Origin: Nannochloris sp. 'desiccata'
Taxonomy: Eukaryota; Chlorophyta; Trebouxiophyceae; Chlorellales; Chlorellaceae
Direction of reading: 5' to 3'
NCBI GenBank assembly: GCA_019044685.2
Contig: JAGTXX020000012.1
Span: 1 to 64,000, forward strand
DNA length: 64,000 nucleotides
The notes under the pieces: generated by a model
What the model was told of the DNA's origin: nothing
Databases searched by the model: none
What the model saw: the letters and a program-made list of their open reading frames with translations, nothing else
Part shown: one piece after another, positions 10,311-22,945 of the stretch
How positions within the stretch are numbered: position 1 is the stretch's first letter
Layout of the letters: the number at the start of each line of letters is the position of its first letter
Program-made: the position numbers and the translations under genes

Positions 10311-11992
10311 ATGGCTGAGATTCAAGCTACGCCTGCGAAGCCTGATCCTCTTCTTAATGCTACGGTTATGTCGGACGAAGAACTCAAAGTTCATGTAACG
10401 GTCGCAAGTCTTCCCGGTGAAGTATTGGGCCAGACATTTGCACTTTTATCTCAGCATGAAAGGTAAGGATAGATTTAAAATAAATTATTCAAGCAATGCG
10501 ATGTATTATACGACATTTTACCGAACAATTTGGTATTATGTACTACAGGGCATGCACGTCGCTTGTCTGCAAGCGCTGGGCTGAGATTGGACGGACATCT
10601 CGGGCCCTGTGGGCGGCTGGTGTACGTTTGGAGCTCTCCCTCGGTCTACCTGGTGCAGTAGAGAGGTCTGAAGTCTTTGTTCGCTGGCTCGTTATCCGCG
10701 CACCACACTTGCAATCTCTTAGTATCATTGCTCGCAGGTCACCTGATGCTCAAAACCCTCATGCTGCTAACTCTGCTGCTGCCAATGGTGGACACAGTGG
10801 CCCTGTCTCGCAGATAGAAGCTGTTTGTGGAGCGAATGTTGCAGCAGCACTTGCAGTTGCTGGACCACATTTGCGTGAATTAAGTGTTGAATGGGATGGC
10901 CAACTAGTGTTAAGTGGCTGGCCTGCAACAATGACGTCTGTACGGATCGCCTCCTTCTCAGCAGAAGAGCTTACTGTACGACCGGGCTTGGGTTCTTTAC
11001 CCTGCTTGCGTGATTTACGGCTTAAATCAGTGACAACTCCGCTCTCTTTAAATGGTCCATCTTCTTCCCTACTTCCAGCACATCTCAAAGCTTTACGCAT
11101 GGATGGTTGTCACCTTCGTCAATTACCCCCATCTGTCGCCAATCTCTGCCACCTTACTGATCTGGTTTTATCTAATAATGCATTAACACAAGCTGATTTA
11201 GAACCATTGTCTCGCATGACGACGTTACAACAGCTTACTCTAATGGGTACTCGTATGTCTCACCTTCCACCTGCACTCTCTGCTCTTACCAATCTTCGAG
11301 TGCTCTACCTTGACGGTGTGGCTGGTGGCGGTGGTGCTGGTGGTGCTAATGATCCAGGTGCAAATGGAGCTGCAATAGGCGGAGGTCTGTTTAATGAATT
11401 CGAAACCGATCGTCAAATCTGTGACGCTTTAGGCCCTCTCCGTAATCTGGGTATTCTTTCTTTAGGATCGTCACGATTAGGTCAATTTCCATCAGATTTG
11501 GCTGAATTAAGTTCACTACGCGTTCTTTATTTAGATAATAACCCTTCATTGGCAACATTACCTGATGGGATATATTTGAGGAGATTGCATGTACTTGGAT
11601 TAGATTGGAGAGTGTTATTTGCTTCTCATGCTGTGTTGCGAGGTGCTCCGTTGCTGAGAAAACTGTGTTTAACATCGCTGGGGGGTGTAGAAGAGGTGCC
11701 AGCAGAAGAGCGTGATGAAGATGCTATAGCCGAAACATTACTCACTCACCCAAAATTATGTCAGGTATTATTACCTATGGTTGATGGCAATCGATTACCT
11801 TTATTTATTCCTGCATTAAATGTTGCACTGAGGTTGGCTGCGTCACCGAGGATTGACGTGCAAGCGGTGACTTATGGTGGTATTAGTAATGAATGGATAG
11901 AGTTTTTGGTGGATTTAGAGTTGAAAGAGAATGGTCAAAAGGGGTCAGAAAAGGTGCAGGTTGAGAATTCAAAAGCTACTGCTGCTGAATAA
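10311..11992 (+). CDS. F-box protein with leucine-rich repeats
   Basis: Two exons (10311-10462 and 10549-11992) encode 531 residues; the intron interrupts an Arg codon. The F-box is assembled across the junction: LPGEVLGQTFALLSQHER, then ACTSLVCKRWAEIGR and a Trp. At least six leucine-rich repeats follow from about residue 125, such as LTDLVLSNNALTQADLEPL, LRVLYLDG and LRVLYLDNNPSLATLP. A Gly/Ala-rich insert sits between two repeats near 11320-11385. F-box proteins of this layout bind SKP1 through the F-box and present substrates to an SCF ubiquitin ligase; the substrate here is unknown. The stop is followed by TGTAA at about 12120. Confidence 0.85.
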
Positions 11993-12506
11993 TAATGGTG
12001 GTGCTAGTTTTTTTTGGCTACAAAGAATTGGGAACTGTCGCTTTGAGAGAAGTACGACGTAGCTCCCTTTTTTGCTGTAGTTTAGTACGGTCTAATCAAG
12101 TTAAATTTGTTTGAAAATAAATGTAAGATTTTCAATCATTTGAAAGCCAGTAATAAATCTCCTTTCCCCCGGGTATTAGAGACTGTTCTCCCTAAACAAA
12201 TTTCAACTTGAAAGGGTTGTGATTGAATAAAGAGCCGCCGTCTCCACCTGCAAATTTTAACGACTTGTACATTGATCCCTATGGCAAATAATTGTTTTTA
12301 ATAAATTAGACTTATTGGGATTTCCATAAAATAAGCTGCACTATTCTTGGATATAGCTGCCACCTTGTTTAATCTACCAGGCATCAGGCGAAGCGATCCT
12401 CAAATTTCTACTGAACTAAAAGTTTAGAATCATCTAGCTACAGAACAAACGTAGAATACTATCGTCAAAAAAATTAGAGCTTGACTTAAGTCCAACTACG
12501 ACAAAA
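11993..12506. other. Intergenic region upstream of CTU1
   Basis: Contains TGTAA near 12120, the likely poly(A) signal of the F-box gene. I see no gene or repeat in the rest. Confidence 0.4.
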
Positions 12507-13622
12507 ATGGTACGCATGTGTGAAACATGTGGCGAAAGCCGGGCGATGCTCCGTCGCCCTAAAACTTTCGAAGCTCTTTGCCGCGAATGCTTCTACACAG
12601 CGTTGGAGGACGAGGTGCATCAAACCATAATTAGCAACAAACTCTTTAATCGTGGAGAACGAGTTGCTTTAGCAGCCAGCGGAGGTAAAGATTCCACCGT
12701 CCTTGCCCACATAGTCACAATTTTAAATGCTCGTTACGACTATGGCCTCGATTTACTGCTCTTAAGTATTGATGAGGGTATCAGTGGGTATCGTGATGAT
12801 TCACTAGACACGGTCAAACGCAATGAAGAGACCTATGGTATCCCACTCCACGTCTTCTCTTATAAAGATTTATATGGTTGGACAATGGATGAAATTGTAG
12901 CTCAAATAGGAACAAAAAGTAATTGCACTTTCTGTGGTGTTTTTAGACGACAAGCATTAGATAGAGGAGCAGCCAAAGTCAATGCAGATAAAATTGCTAC
13001 TGGGCATAATGCAGACGATATAGCTGAGACGGTATTGCTAAATATCTTAAGGACAGATGTTCCACGTTTAGGTCGATGTGCGTCTGCCTTTACCGGTGAA
13101 GATGGATCTCTTCCTAGAGTAAAACCATTTAAATACACGTATGAGAAAGAAATTGTGATGTATGCGTATTTCAAGCGATTAGATTATTTTAGTACTGAGT
13201 GCAAGTACTCTCCTTTTGCAGCACGGGGCTTCGCACGTGAGTTCGTAAAGGATCTAGAAGCAGCGCGACCACGCGCCATTGTAGATTTAGTAAAAAGTGC
13301 AGAGAGATTGAGGATAAAAGGTTTTGTAGCTGAAACAGCAACAAAGCCAGGGACGTGTACTCGATGTGGGTATTTGAGTAGTCAGAATGTGTGTAAAGCG
13401 TGTATGCTGTTGGAAGGGTTGAATAAAGGGTTGCCTCGGTTGGGTGTGACACGTAGAAAGAAGAGTGATACTGGTAGTAGTATCAAGATTGAGGCGGAAG
13501 CAAGTACTGGTACTGGAGGTGGTGGTTCTTGTGGGACAGGCGAAGATAAAGTACAGCCTCAGTTTGAGTATTTGCAGCGTAAAGTGGATATTGCAGCTCA
13601 TCCTTCTGCCCGTAAACAGTAA
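12507..13622 (+). CDS. CTU1: Cytoplasmic tRNA 2-thiolation protein 1 (CTU1/NCS6)
   Basis: Intronless, 371 residues, the usual length for the family. The protein adenylates U34 of tRNA Lys, Glu and Gln and receives sulfur from URM1 to make the 2-thio group of mcm5s2U, acting with CTU2/NCS2 in the cytosol. Visible hallmarks are the N-terminal zinc motif (CETCGESR...CREC), the PP-loop SGGKDST at residues about 58-64, the central [15 protein letters not shown], and a C-terminal pair of CxxC motifs (CTRCG...CKAC). The last 40 residues are a variable Ser/Gly-rich tail. TGTAA follows at about 13708. Confidence 0.96.
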   Translation: MVRMCETCGESRAMLRRPKTFEALCRECFYTALEDEVHQTIISNKLFNRGERVALAASGGKDSTVLAHIVTILNARYDYGLDLLLLSIDEGISGYRDDSLDTVKRNEETYGIPLHVFSYKDLYGWTMDEIVAQIGTKSNCTFCGVFRRQALDRGAAKVNADKIATGHNADDIAETVLLNILRTDVPRLGRCASAFTGEDGSLPRVKPFKYTYEKEIVMYAYFKRLDYFSTECKYSPFAARGFAREFVKDLEAARPRAIVDLVKSAERLRIKGFVAETATKPGTCTRCGYLSSQNVCKACMLLEGLNKGLPRLGVTRRKKSDTGSSIKIEAEASTGTGGGGSCGTGEDKVQPQFEYLQRKVDIAAHPSARKQ

Positions 13623-13985
13623 ACATCTTGAACTTTTTCTTAGTTGCTCTCTTTGTGGTGGTGATACATGTTTTTTTTAACACAAAATTCATCTGTTGAT
13701 ACAGATGATGTAATATTTCTAAAAGAAGTCGAATACGTTACTTAGAACACATATCTAGGCTTCTCAACCGGGCATCGACATTGGAAGAATTTGCTCCAAC
13801 CGCTTCGGTGTTGAACATGCCTAGTGAGTATTATGTGATATGAGCAATATTTGAAAAACCCAAAGCATTTTTATTATTACAATTGCATTTCATGACAGCA
13901 GCAACACAATTTTTATAATTATCATACGTAGCAGAATAATAAAATAATTCTATTCCTACTTATATATTTCCCACAACGTAACTTT
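13623..13985. other. Convergent intergenic region (CTU1 / SOS1-like)
   Basis: 363 bp between two converging 3' ends. TGTAA on plus at about 13708 and TTACA at about 13877 (TGTAA on minus) are plausible poly(A) signals for the two genes. Confidence 0.4.
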
Positions 13986-16900
13986 CTAAAGAGGGCGAGG
14001 CGATTTAATCGGTTCGGCGGTGCTTTTTCTCAAAAGTCCCATCAAAGTATCCTTCATAGCTGCAGCAGCGGTTCCTCTGAGTGACCCAGATTCACTTTCA
14101 GAATGAGTAGGCATCCTTTTCACTGCACTATTACTGTTACTGCTAGCACCAGCACCAGCACCAGCACCAGCACCAGCACCAGCACCAGCACCAGCACCAG
14201 CACCAGCAGAACAGCCATTACCACCAGATGATTGTGGAGACAAAGGAAACGATGATATGATGGATGCTTTACGCTCTCTTTCTTTTTCTTCCATTCTTTC
14301 TTCATAATCCAACGCACAAGCTGGTACCGTACCATCGAAATTATACGCCACGACTACATGAGCACCTTGCCACCCTACTTGCCACTCTAGTACTTCTGCT
14401 GTTGATACACTAGAGCCAACAGCAGATACCCAGCGATCGTGCCACAACCACGGCAACACAGCAGGAGCTAAAACACCATTTTCAACAGGAAGAGGGGCAT
14501 AAACACCCAAAGAAGATCCTTTAAATGGCTCTAAACTACCAGCAATCATTACCACATGGCTACTTTGTACAAAATAGCTCCCAGCATCTAATTTCATAAC
14601 AAAAGACGTGTGCATTGCTTTGCGAATATCTAAAGACACATCGGCAGCAAGCTGAGGAGCACGGTGTAGAGCAGCAGTCAATGCAGCACGGTGCACCTCT
14701 GCTACATCAGGTATATCATGATGCATCGCAGTAGAGAAACGAACTCCGCGTTTGTTAGGGCTTGAAGGCCTTTTAGTATCCATCATTGTTACTAATTCTT
14801 CATTTTTGTCTCCAGGTGCTCCCTCACTGTCTTCATCTCTGCCTTCAAAACTGTGTCTGCCACCGTGGAGTGAAGCAAACGCACCTCTCCTTCCTAATGG
14901 CCTTTTAGTCATGTTTGCATCACCAAAGTCAGTACTTTGAGCTCGCTTCATCATATTTCTTTCACCATTAATATCGGGATCAGTTTCCTCATCGTCATCG
15001 TCTTCTTCGTATTCTAGAGCAGCAATTTGTTGCATCATTGCTGCTAGATTGGCACCGGCACTCTTACTTGTAGTCAAGCCAGTAGCTCCAACAGGTACTG
15101 ATAGAGCTCGAGAGACAGCTGTAGCACGACGTTCACGTAAGCTACCAACAAGCTCGGCGTGCAGGGCATTGGCATCAGAAGTGACTCTCCTTGGAACAGG
15201 TTGCTGCTGCTGCTGATGTTGGTCAGATTGAAGGTCGTGTGCTGTTGATAAAGCACGCGTCATACCAGTAGATGGAGAACGGTAGAGAGTAGAATTCGCG
15301 GTGTTATCATTAAAACTCATACGCCTAGAAGACCCAACACGTTCTAATGGTTGATATTGTTGCTGTTGCCGTCCAACACCATCACCGCTTCCGACAGCGC
15401 TCTGGCTGTTTAGCTCCGTTAATAGTCTCCCTAAATGGCCACTCACAGCTACTACTAATTCAATATCCATGCTTTCAACAACATACGCAGCACCAAATCT
15501 CGCAAGCTCTTCTTCTAATCTAAACATATCTCCATCTCCAGTAGCAGCTGCAGTTTGAATTTTCTGTACTACCTGTTGCGGGACATGAAACACAACTGGT
15601 CCTTTTCCAAGAGCATTCCCTTCCGCGATTGCCAATTCAGTTCCAGGTAATTTCGTACCAGTAATACATAATAGTACACCAATAATACCACCAGAACCTT
15701 GGAAATATTCTTTACGTTCACCATCAGGTCGTATATGAACTCTTTTAACAACTCCACTTAGGATCACAAATCCACCTGGTCCTTGAGCACCGCCAGTTGT
15801 ACGTACGAGATCAGTTGCAGTCCAAATACACTGCCCTCTACGGAATTCAGTAAATGAACCAGTATCGTAGACTTTGCGGAATGCAGGTTCAGGTAATGCA
15901 GCCATAAAGGGTAAAGAACGAAGAACTGCTTTGGGGCGAGGTGGCCTCCAGACTGGTCCTACCAATTCCAAATGTCTCATTTTTCTATCGATAGGATCAT
16001 GCAGACCGTGTTGTTCACTCTCAGCAATCATTCCAGTTTCAAACAATTCACCAACGAATAACATTTGTTGTCGAAGTACAGCCATAGCAGCTCGATATGA
16101 TTGTATAGCTTGAAAACGATCTGGTGCTTCAATTTCCCGCTCAATTAAAAAATGATGAGCAGATTCATTTTCAGCTTCCACCTCATCAAGTAATCTCCAG
16201 CAACTCTCGCCATGGCATTTTAACCATTGAATTTGTGGACTGGATAGTAAAGAGACATAGTACTCAACTGCTACTTCACAGGCAACCAACATTTTTCTAC
16301 CCAGAAAACGACGGAGTAAGCCCGCAATTTTTTTAAATGGCCACGAAAACGTCTTCTGGAAGAAAGGATGCATTCCTCTGTAGCCACGTGTTGTCCATAA
16401 AGATAAACGTGACGCGACACGCGTTGTCCAGCTCCCACTAATTTCCTTCTCTAACGACGCCCAAACTTGTAGTGGTTGTGTTGCCTTGTCGGAAGCAACG
16501 TCACAGGCGTATTGTAAGATACGGAGACCATCGACAGAAAGGAGACCAGCAAGACGTTTAGCAACGTAGTGGCGTTTAAGACCAGCAAGAAGACGGACAC
16601 GCATCTCAGCTAGCATCTCAGTGTCTTCACTGCAATCATAGAGAAGAGGAACAGAGAAAAGAAAAAGAGCATGGGTCAACGTCAACTCTTTAGAATCAAA
16701 AAATTAAATGATTATTACAAAAACTTACGCTTCAAGCTGCGCTTCTTCTCCTACTAGAATATTTTCTGCTTTTTTTTTTAGAAAAGAATCTCCTCTCGTT
16801 TGAGTATCACTGAGAGCCCGTTGATCCATCATCATTCTCCCATTGCCACTCCGAATGTCACCAGTGCTCTGTCGCTTCAAATCAGCACCTACCGCACCCT

Positions 16901-18870
16901 CACTACCTCTATTACTAGCATCTTCATCTCCATCTTCATCGTCGTCAACTGCATTTGGTGCCATACTAACACTACCTGATCCACCGCCAACACCTCCTGC
17001 TGGTCTCCCACGGCGATGTAATGAAGCACCAACACTAAATGTCCTAGCTAACAACATCGCTGATGGGTCATTCGCAAGAGGCGGAAGAAGAGTAGCATCA
17101 CCAGTACTATCACGTCGTAAGAGTGATGAATCACGCGTGAATTTCTTCGATGATGACGCTACAACAGTAGTACCATTAGAATCGACAGCAATATCATCAT
17201 CTGGATTTAAATTTGGACTCGCCACTGTAGATGGAAGGATCAGCTGAGAGGAATCTGGTTGCTGCTGCCTGCGCCGATCAACAGCAATAGTAGCACTTCT
17301 ACGGAAAGCGTGAAGATTTGATTTCTTTCTATCTAATAGAGCCATGGAAATAGGTGCAGCAGCAGCCATTGTACGATCAGTGGTTAAAGAAACTGACCGG
17401 AACTGGGCAGCAGCAGTGGCAGTACTATCAAGAGATGGGTGAGAAGGCTGCTGCTGTTGGTGATGTAGCTGCCATGATCTTTGAAATGATGGTATTGGTG
17501 GTAACTTAGTTGCTTGATTATTGTGTGACTGTTTCGGTACCATCTTTCTACCTAGTAAATCTCTTTCAGATCCACGCTTTGATAAAACACCAGAGCGCAT
17601 TCTTTCTTTTAGCTCAGTAGCCAAATTAGATCCATTCGCACCGCTGACTGTAGCATGATATGAATAATAATCCATATAAGGGCGATCTCTAGGGATGTGT
17701 GGACTAGATAAACTAGGACTTGCGCCATCTACAGAACCATGGCGGTTATGAGAAGACCCATTCACTCGAAGACGACGCTGTAATTCAAATTGCGCTGCTT
17801 TGCCTGTAGCAGCAGTAAGACTAGTGGTACCATTAACTGGCAGAGAAGACGAAGATGGAGCATGGGTGTCCGCAGGAGCTGGAAAGGCACCAACAATAGC
17901 AGGTGCTCTACTGGCAACTGAGCTTGAGCTGCCAATGCTGGCAGCTACTTGTGCAGCAGCCTGCTCTGCAGCCAATTGACGCTGCAATTCTTCACGTACA
18001 TTACGTCCTACGGCAGCAGGCATACTAGTATAATAATCAGGGTTCTCATTGAACGTAGTACTTATACCAAAAGTGTCAGTCAAGGCGGGAGAAAGAATCG
18101 CTTGTTCCTGTCGCTGCTGTCCACTAGTACTAGCACTTATACTGGCTGCCTCCGCTGCTTCAGTGGCTAATCGTAGCTCTTCTTGAACTTTCTTTCCAGC
18201 TAAAGCAGGCAAACTACAATAGTAATCAGCTGCAGCTCCATCCAGATCCTCACCCTCGTATTGATCACCACCACTGCCTGCAGAGTCAGCAGCAGCAGTA
18301 GCGAAGCCAGGACGTGCCATGGTTCCTAATTCCTGCTGCAACTGCTGTTTCAACTTTGCTCCAGCACCAGCAGGCAAGCTTGCATAATGATCAGGAGGCA
18401 GCGTCTGCTCCCCCCTGCTCATAGTATGTCGCAGCTCACTCAATAGCTTTGCACCAGCAGCGCCAGTTAAACATAACTGATCTTCTTCTATTACCCCATG
18501 TTCTTTTATTACTGCAAAATTTGTGCTTTTATTACGATAACTGCTTCGTTCCCTTGACGTAGAAGGCGGCAATGCCCCCACTACATAAGGTAGCGGTGCT
18601 GCTGTGATAGTATTTTGAGAAGAAGCTGGTCCTAGAACAGCAGCTACTACATCATCTGAAGAGGCTGTCGAAGCTGCAGGACCCATAATACCCAACTCAA
18701 TATCTCCACCATGAGCACTATCGAGGGCATCGCCCTTACAAGCAGCAGCACGTTGAGCAGCCCTTGCCTCTTCCTCTTCTATCGCAGTAAAAAAAGGACA
18801 CTCTTCATGCATTTCACGGGCTAGTTCTTCAGCCGTGATGTCCATCCAAGGATCTTGCACATGCTGCTCA

Positions 18871-18905
<35 letters not shown>

Positions 18906-21430
18906 ATGACCCCCTGCTGTTCCACGACGAGGTGACTGCTGCAGTATCTCTTGATCACTCCTGCTACCACCACCTCTTGGACTCTCTACACCATGTTCAT
19001 TTGGAATATAAAAACCAAAGTATTGTTTCCCATTATCGTTGATACCATCAGGTCTATGGTATTGCATGGTGGAGCTGCTGCCACCATCACCTGAAGAAGA
19101 GGACGTCCTTTCTGCCATCGTTGGTTGAGATGAAGATCCATTCTCAGATCCATTTGAGTTGTTTCTACCTAATGTTTTACCGCTCTTAGATGTGGATAGA
19201 TCTATTGATGTAGGTTTCTTCCATGGAGCTGATACATTAGCTACTTGTAAGGCACCATCTCTACCTGGCCAAACCAATGTTGTTCTCAGCCACACCCACA
19301 ATCTGTTAAATGGAGCCTTTAATTTACTACCAAACGTAGTATCGGGTAGCTGAGAAGCAGTCACACCCTTCGATTTACCGTCACTTTCACGATCAAAATT
19401 GTCAATAGGTCCAGAGAGATCCACATATTGAGCTACAGCATCCCAATTAGCACCTTGTAAAAATTCATCATCGTCATCTCTTAGCTCACTTATTTGTTGA
19501 TCAGTAAATCTACACAACGCTCTCTTTGCCCTTGCTCGCATCTTCATCTTCTCTTTAGGGACTACATTAAGCTTCAGCCAACGTAGTACAGGCGCAATCA
19601 TAGGTCCATTAATCACTAAAGTCAGCACAACAAATGCAGATGCCCATAGAGAGATGTCTGCATTAACGAGTGCAGCTTCATCTGCATTAGCTATACTTAA
19701 TCGAGTGCCCGTAGCAAATGCAGAGACCATAATTAAAGAGACAGAACCTCGCAAGCCAGCAAATCCAATAAAGAAGATTTCCTGTCGGGAGAGCCCTTCG
19801 CCAAGAGCTCTAAACACAGGGTTGAACAGCCACACGCAGAGACATCTTATAAGCACCATAAATAGGTATATGGCTGGAATAGCACCGTAATCCCAACCTG
19901 ACCGAGGTAATAACTCAGCTGATCGAATAAAGAAATTAACAGAAGCGACTCCACTCCAGAAAAACACGAGGCCGTTTGCAGAAAATGAAATCATATCCCA
20001 AACTGCATCAAAGGCACCGCTTTCTTCAGCAGAAGCTAGCATACCCCATTTAGATGTCGCATTACCATATAACCCAAACACTACAACAGCAATCACACCA
20101 GACCCTTTTGCAGGAGAATTGGTCACATAATACGATAAATATGCTATGGCAAGTACCACTGTTGTTTCTATGTAGGGTCGAGCTCCTCTCCACCGCAACC
20201 ATCGTAATAAATGCCACGTTATCCACGACATTGCCAATCCAATTGCTACCCCAATCACACTTAAACGAACAATATCTAGTAAAATTGTAGGAATGACCGA
20301 CCAGACTGATGGCCATACTGGTGGAAATTCAGACATGTGTTCATAAATTAAATGAGCGAACACTTCAAACAAGGTAATAGCAGACGCATCGTTGAATAAA
20401 GACTCTCCTTCCATCACAGCGACGACTCGTTCAGGGCCATTGGCCTTTGCTAAAATAGATGCAACAGCAAGGGCATCGGTGGGTGAAATAATTGCTGCTA
20501 GTAGGCCACCGTGTACCCAAGACCAACCACGATTTCGGAAACCTAATACAAACAATATGAATGGAGATAAAGCTATAGCTGACAAAACTACCATGACAAA
20601 TGCCATGAAGAGAGCATGTACCCAGATTTTCCGGAACATGAAGAAATCTATTCTAATAGCTTGATCTACCAGTAATGGTGGTAAAAAGGCGTAGAAGAAC
20701 AGATCCGCAGGCTGGATAGATAGCCAGAGAGAGATTGCATTACTGATTTGTAGTAGATTGACATAGTAATTTAAAACTCCAACGACGCCGCCAACGATCA
20801 AAACAAATACTGCAGACAGCTTGCCAAAGAGCATGCAAGTAGCCAAGAGGGATATGGAAACGAAGAGAAAGGCATCGTAACCACGTAAAGGGACGGTGCA
20901 GTAGTTGAATGTAGCTGCAACGAGTATTGGATGATTTTAAAACACAAATCAGGGTTATGGCGGAAAAGGACAAGGCAGGTGCGGTAAAAAGAGAAAGAAA
21001 AAATAAAACTACAAACCAAACCTAGGTCGCAGTGGCTTTGCAGCAGGATAAATAAACTATTTCAACCATCTATCGATTATTTAAGTAATAAACTCTTACC
21101 GTCATCATCAGCTCTGTCCTTCAAGGTAACATTTCTCAGCAAGCACGACACCGGTTCCCACAAAGCGTTGTAATCCCAGTAAGTATAGATACTCGGCGGA
21201 TCTGTGGTATTGAGCATTTGCATAAGGCAGTCCACAGAGTTACTCTCATCCAGGGTGAAGCATTGTGCCTCGCTGTAATTGCCATAGTTCACAAAAGACG
21301 CTGGGTAAAATGCAGTTGATTCGCCGGACTCTGATTCTGAAGCACTAGCGACAGGATGTACTAGTTGCAATGCGACAAGTATTAGGCTGAGTAAAACGAC
21401 AAGCCGGTGTTGGGCTGTGTTATTTCCCAT
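13986..21430 (-). CDS. Very long SOS1/NHX7-like plasma-membrane Na+/H+ exchanger
   Basis: Three exons (21430-21100, 20914-16729, 16629-13986) join in phase to 2386 residues, about twice the length of plant SOS1. Exon 1 starts with a hydrophobic signal-like segment and an outward Cys/Asn-rich stretch. Residues of about 112-560 are a CPA1 exchanger: FFYAFLPPLLVD, the ISPTDALAV and EGESLFNDA motifs with the ion-binding Asn-Asp, and FAGLRGSVSL. A long disordered region follows with poly-Gln and six copies of a short repeat (residues of about 920-1216). The exon 3 part resembles the SOS1 cytosolic tail (EVAVEYYVSLLSSPQIQWL) and has a weak cyclic-nucleotide-binding-like fold near 1745-1880. An (Ala-Gly)n run lies close to the C-terminus. 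In plants SOS1 exports Na+ and is controlled by tail phosphorylation. Head-to-head with COX6A. Confidence 0.88.
14145..14209 (-). repeat. In-frame (AGCACC)n microsatellite coding (Ala-Gly)n
   Basis: About ten units of AGCACC on the plus strand encode an alternating Ala-Gly run near the C-terminus of the SOS1-like protein. It preserves the frame and is probably length-variable. Confidence 0.85.
17598..18488 (-). repeat. Six-fold degenerate protein repeat in the SOS1-like tail
   Basis: Consensus by eye is D-Y-Y-x-S-L-P-A-x-x-G-x-x-L-x-x-E-L-x-x-x-L. The copies, in protein order, contain LCLTGAAGAKLLSELRHTM, DHYASLPAGAGAKLKQQLQ, DYYCSLPALAGKKVQEELR, DYYTSMPAAVGRNVREELQ, TTSLTAATGKAAQFELQRRL and DYYSYHATVSG...LATELKERM. 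They start at approximate plus-strand positions 18488, 18395, 18230, 18045, 17840 and 17674. Spacers are unrelated low-complexity sequence. Confidence 0.85.
18869..18906 (-). repeat. CAG/CTG trinucleotide run (poly-Gln)
   Basis: An interrupted GCT run encodes a poly-Gln tract of about 11 residues in the SOS1-like protein. Similar runs lie at 9377-9394 (RHL1) and 42658-42687 (E(z)). Confidence 0.85.
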
Positions 21431-22081
21431 CGTTTAACCTTTGAGTCTTGTAACAACTATCATTTGAATTCGAGGCATTTTACTTGAAAATTGTTATTTT
21501 TGCTAGGACAAGTACAATACGGGAGGCACACGATTTAATAGTTTTAGGAATATCAAAATTTATGGTTATATTTGAAATGGCCAAACCCTGAGAGCTGCAA
21601 AATACGGCTAGGGTGAAGGTCTTTGCCAGCGTTTTCTTCCTGCTCATTCACCTCTCATCGTAGGCCAGTTCAGTCAAACTCCAAGGGCTCAAAGCTGCAA
21701 TATATTTTATTCTGGGATCTGAGGAATGTAGCAAAGCTGCGCTTGGCAAAGGGGAGCTTTTTGAGCTCTTGCCAAACGTCTTGCCGCAGACGGTGACGAC
21801 AACGCTTTCCGGTAATGCTTCACTGCCCAATCTAGAGCCTGCAGGTAACTTTAATCCTCTTTTGGCTTTGCTATGAAGTGTGCACGCTTCAGTATGTATT
21901 TGCCTGCTCTTTCTGCGGTCGTGTCATTGTATCGAACGACCACCCCAATTCAAACAGGGTGGAAATCCCACTTAGCCGCTTGCTGAGCTCAGTGACATTT
22001 TTGGCCTATTTAATCCCTAGCTCTCCCGTCAGCAGTTCCATAAAAGGTACGCTTTAGGTTGACTTAAACTGCCCCTCCAAA
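21431..22081. promoter_or_regulatory. Divergent intergenic region (SOS1-like / COX6A)
   Basis: About 650 bp between two outward-facing start codons, so it should contain both promoters. A 60-codon minus-strand open frame at 21648-21830 starts with TTG and resembles nothing I know. Confidence 0.4.
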
Positions 22082-22713
22082 ATGCTTGGAGCTTTGAGAA
22101 GCGTCGCTCGCAAGGGTAAATGGCAACAGGTTAGAAGAATGAGTTCTGGGATTTCAAAGGAAGAGGAGATCAAGGAAATGAACAAGTGGAGGGTAAGATA
22201 GTAAAATTTAATTTGTGATCAGGATCGCCGGTGAATATTCAGATCTCTTCCTATTGGTTTAGGCGATTAATGAGAATTGGAGCTCTAGGATTATTTATTT
22301 ACCAGTCCTAATATTTCTGGACATCCAATGATCCATCTACAGTTGTCTAACACTGATCTAATAGAGACAAACGACTTTTTTCATTAAGCGCAGCGTTAGA
22401 TTTATATTGCAAAATCACGCTGCATCGTCCTCACCAGGAATCTCGTCATCTTCTTTATTGCAGATTATTACATACATGGCTATTCCCGTCTGCGTTGGTA
22501 AGTTTCAGCATAGAAATACACTCTAAGAACAACGTACACAGTCTCTCTGAAAGCCTTTTGATGTTTCTTGTTTATGCAGCCAAGGCCGCGTACGATTTGT
22601 CTCACGCCCATGCTCACGATGCTGAGGCACCTGGTTACCCTTACCTTCATATTCGCTCCAAGGACTTCCCTTGGGGACCTGATGGACTCTTTGAGAAGAA
22701 GCATGAGCATTAG
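22082..22713 (+). CDS. COX6A: Cytochrome c oxidase subunit 6A (VIa), mitochondrial
   Basis: Three exons (22082-22192, 22464-22497, 22580-22713) encode 92 residues. The middle exon is only 34 nt. The N-terminus is basic and lacks acidic residues up to about position 26, as in mitochondrial presequences. One membrane helix follows, coded mostly by the small exon (ITYMAIPVCVAKAAYDL). The C-terminal signature YPYLHIRSKDFPWGPDGLFE matches the COX6A family. This small subunit lies in the inner membrane and stabilises or modulates complex IV. TGTAA follows near 22801. Confidence 0.92.
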
Positions 22714-22945
22714 ATATCGGTCTTGGTGCTTATTTTAACCAATGAATGTCTTATCCTCTCCCTTTTTGCTCTTTCTTACTGTGATATTCGTCACACTTAC
22801 TTGTAACCTCGCCAACTCTTGATTACATTTTGAACATAGCCTTTAGTTACAGTCTACATAAGCAGGTTTGAACTCAGAAGGTATGCAATTGCTGGGCTAG
22901 CCTGGGTAAAAGGGAGCGCTCCCGAACCTGGAGGCCTTAGCTCAA

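Noticed and set aside
14145..14209. CRISPR-like or regulatory direct repeats
   Set aside because: The 6-bp units are contiguous, in frame and code for Ala-Gly; this is a coding microsatellite.
13986..16685. Separate cyclic-nucleotide-binding gene starting at 16685
   Set aside because: That start lies in a pyrimidine-rich intron end. Splicing 16729 to 16629 restores the exchanger frame exactly and matches the SOS1 tail.
16843..17247. 134-codon plus-strand frame within the SOS1-like gene
   Set aside because: Antisense to a low-complexity part of a well-supported coding exon.
21648..21830. Small minus-strand gene between SOS1-like and COX6A
   Set aside because: It starts with TTG, shows no motif and no splice partner.
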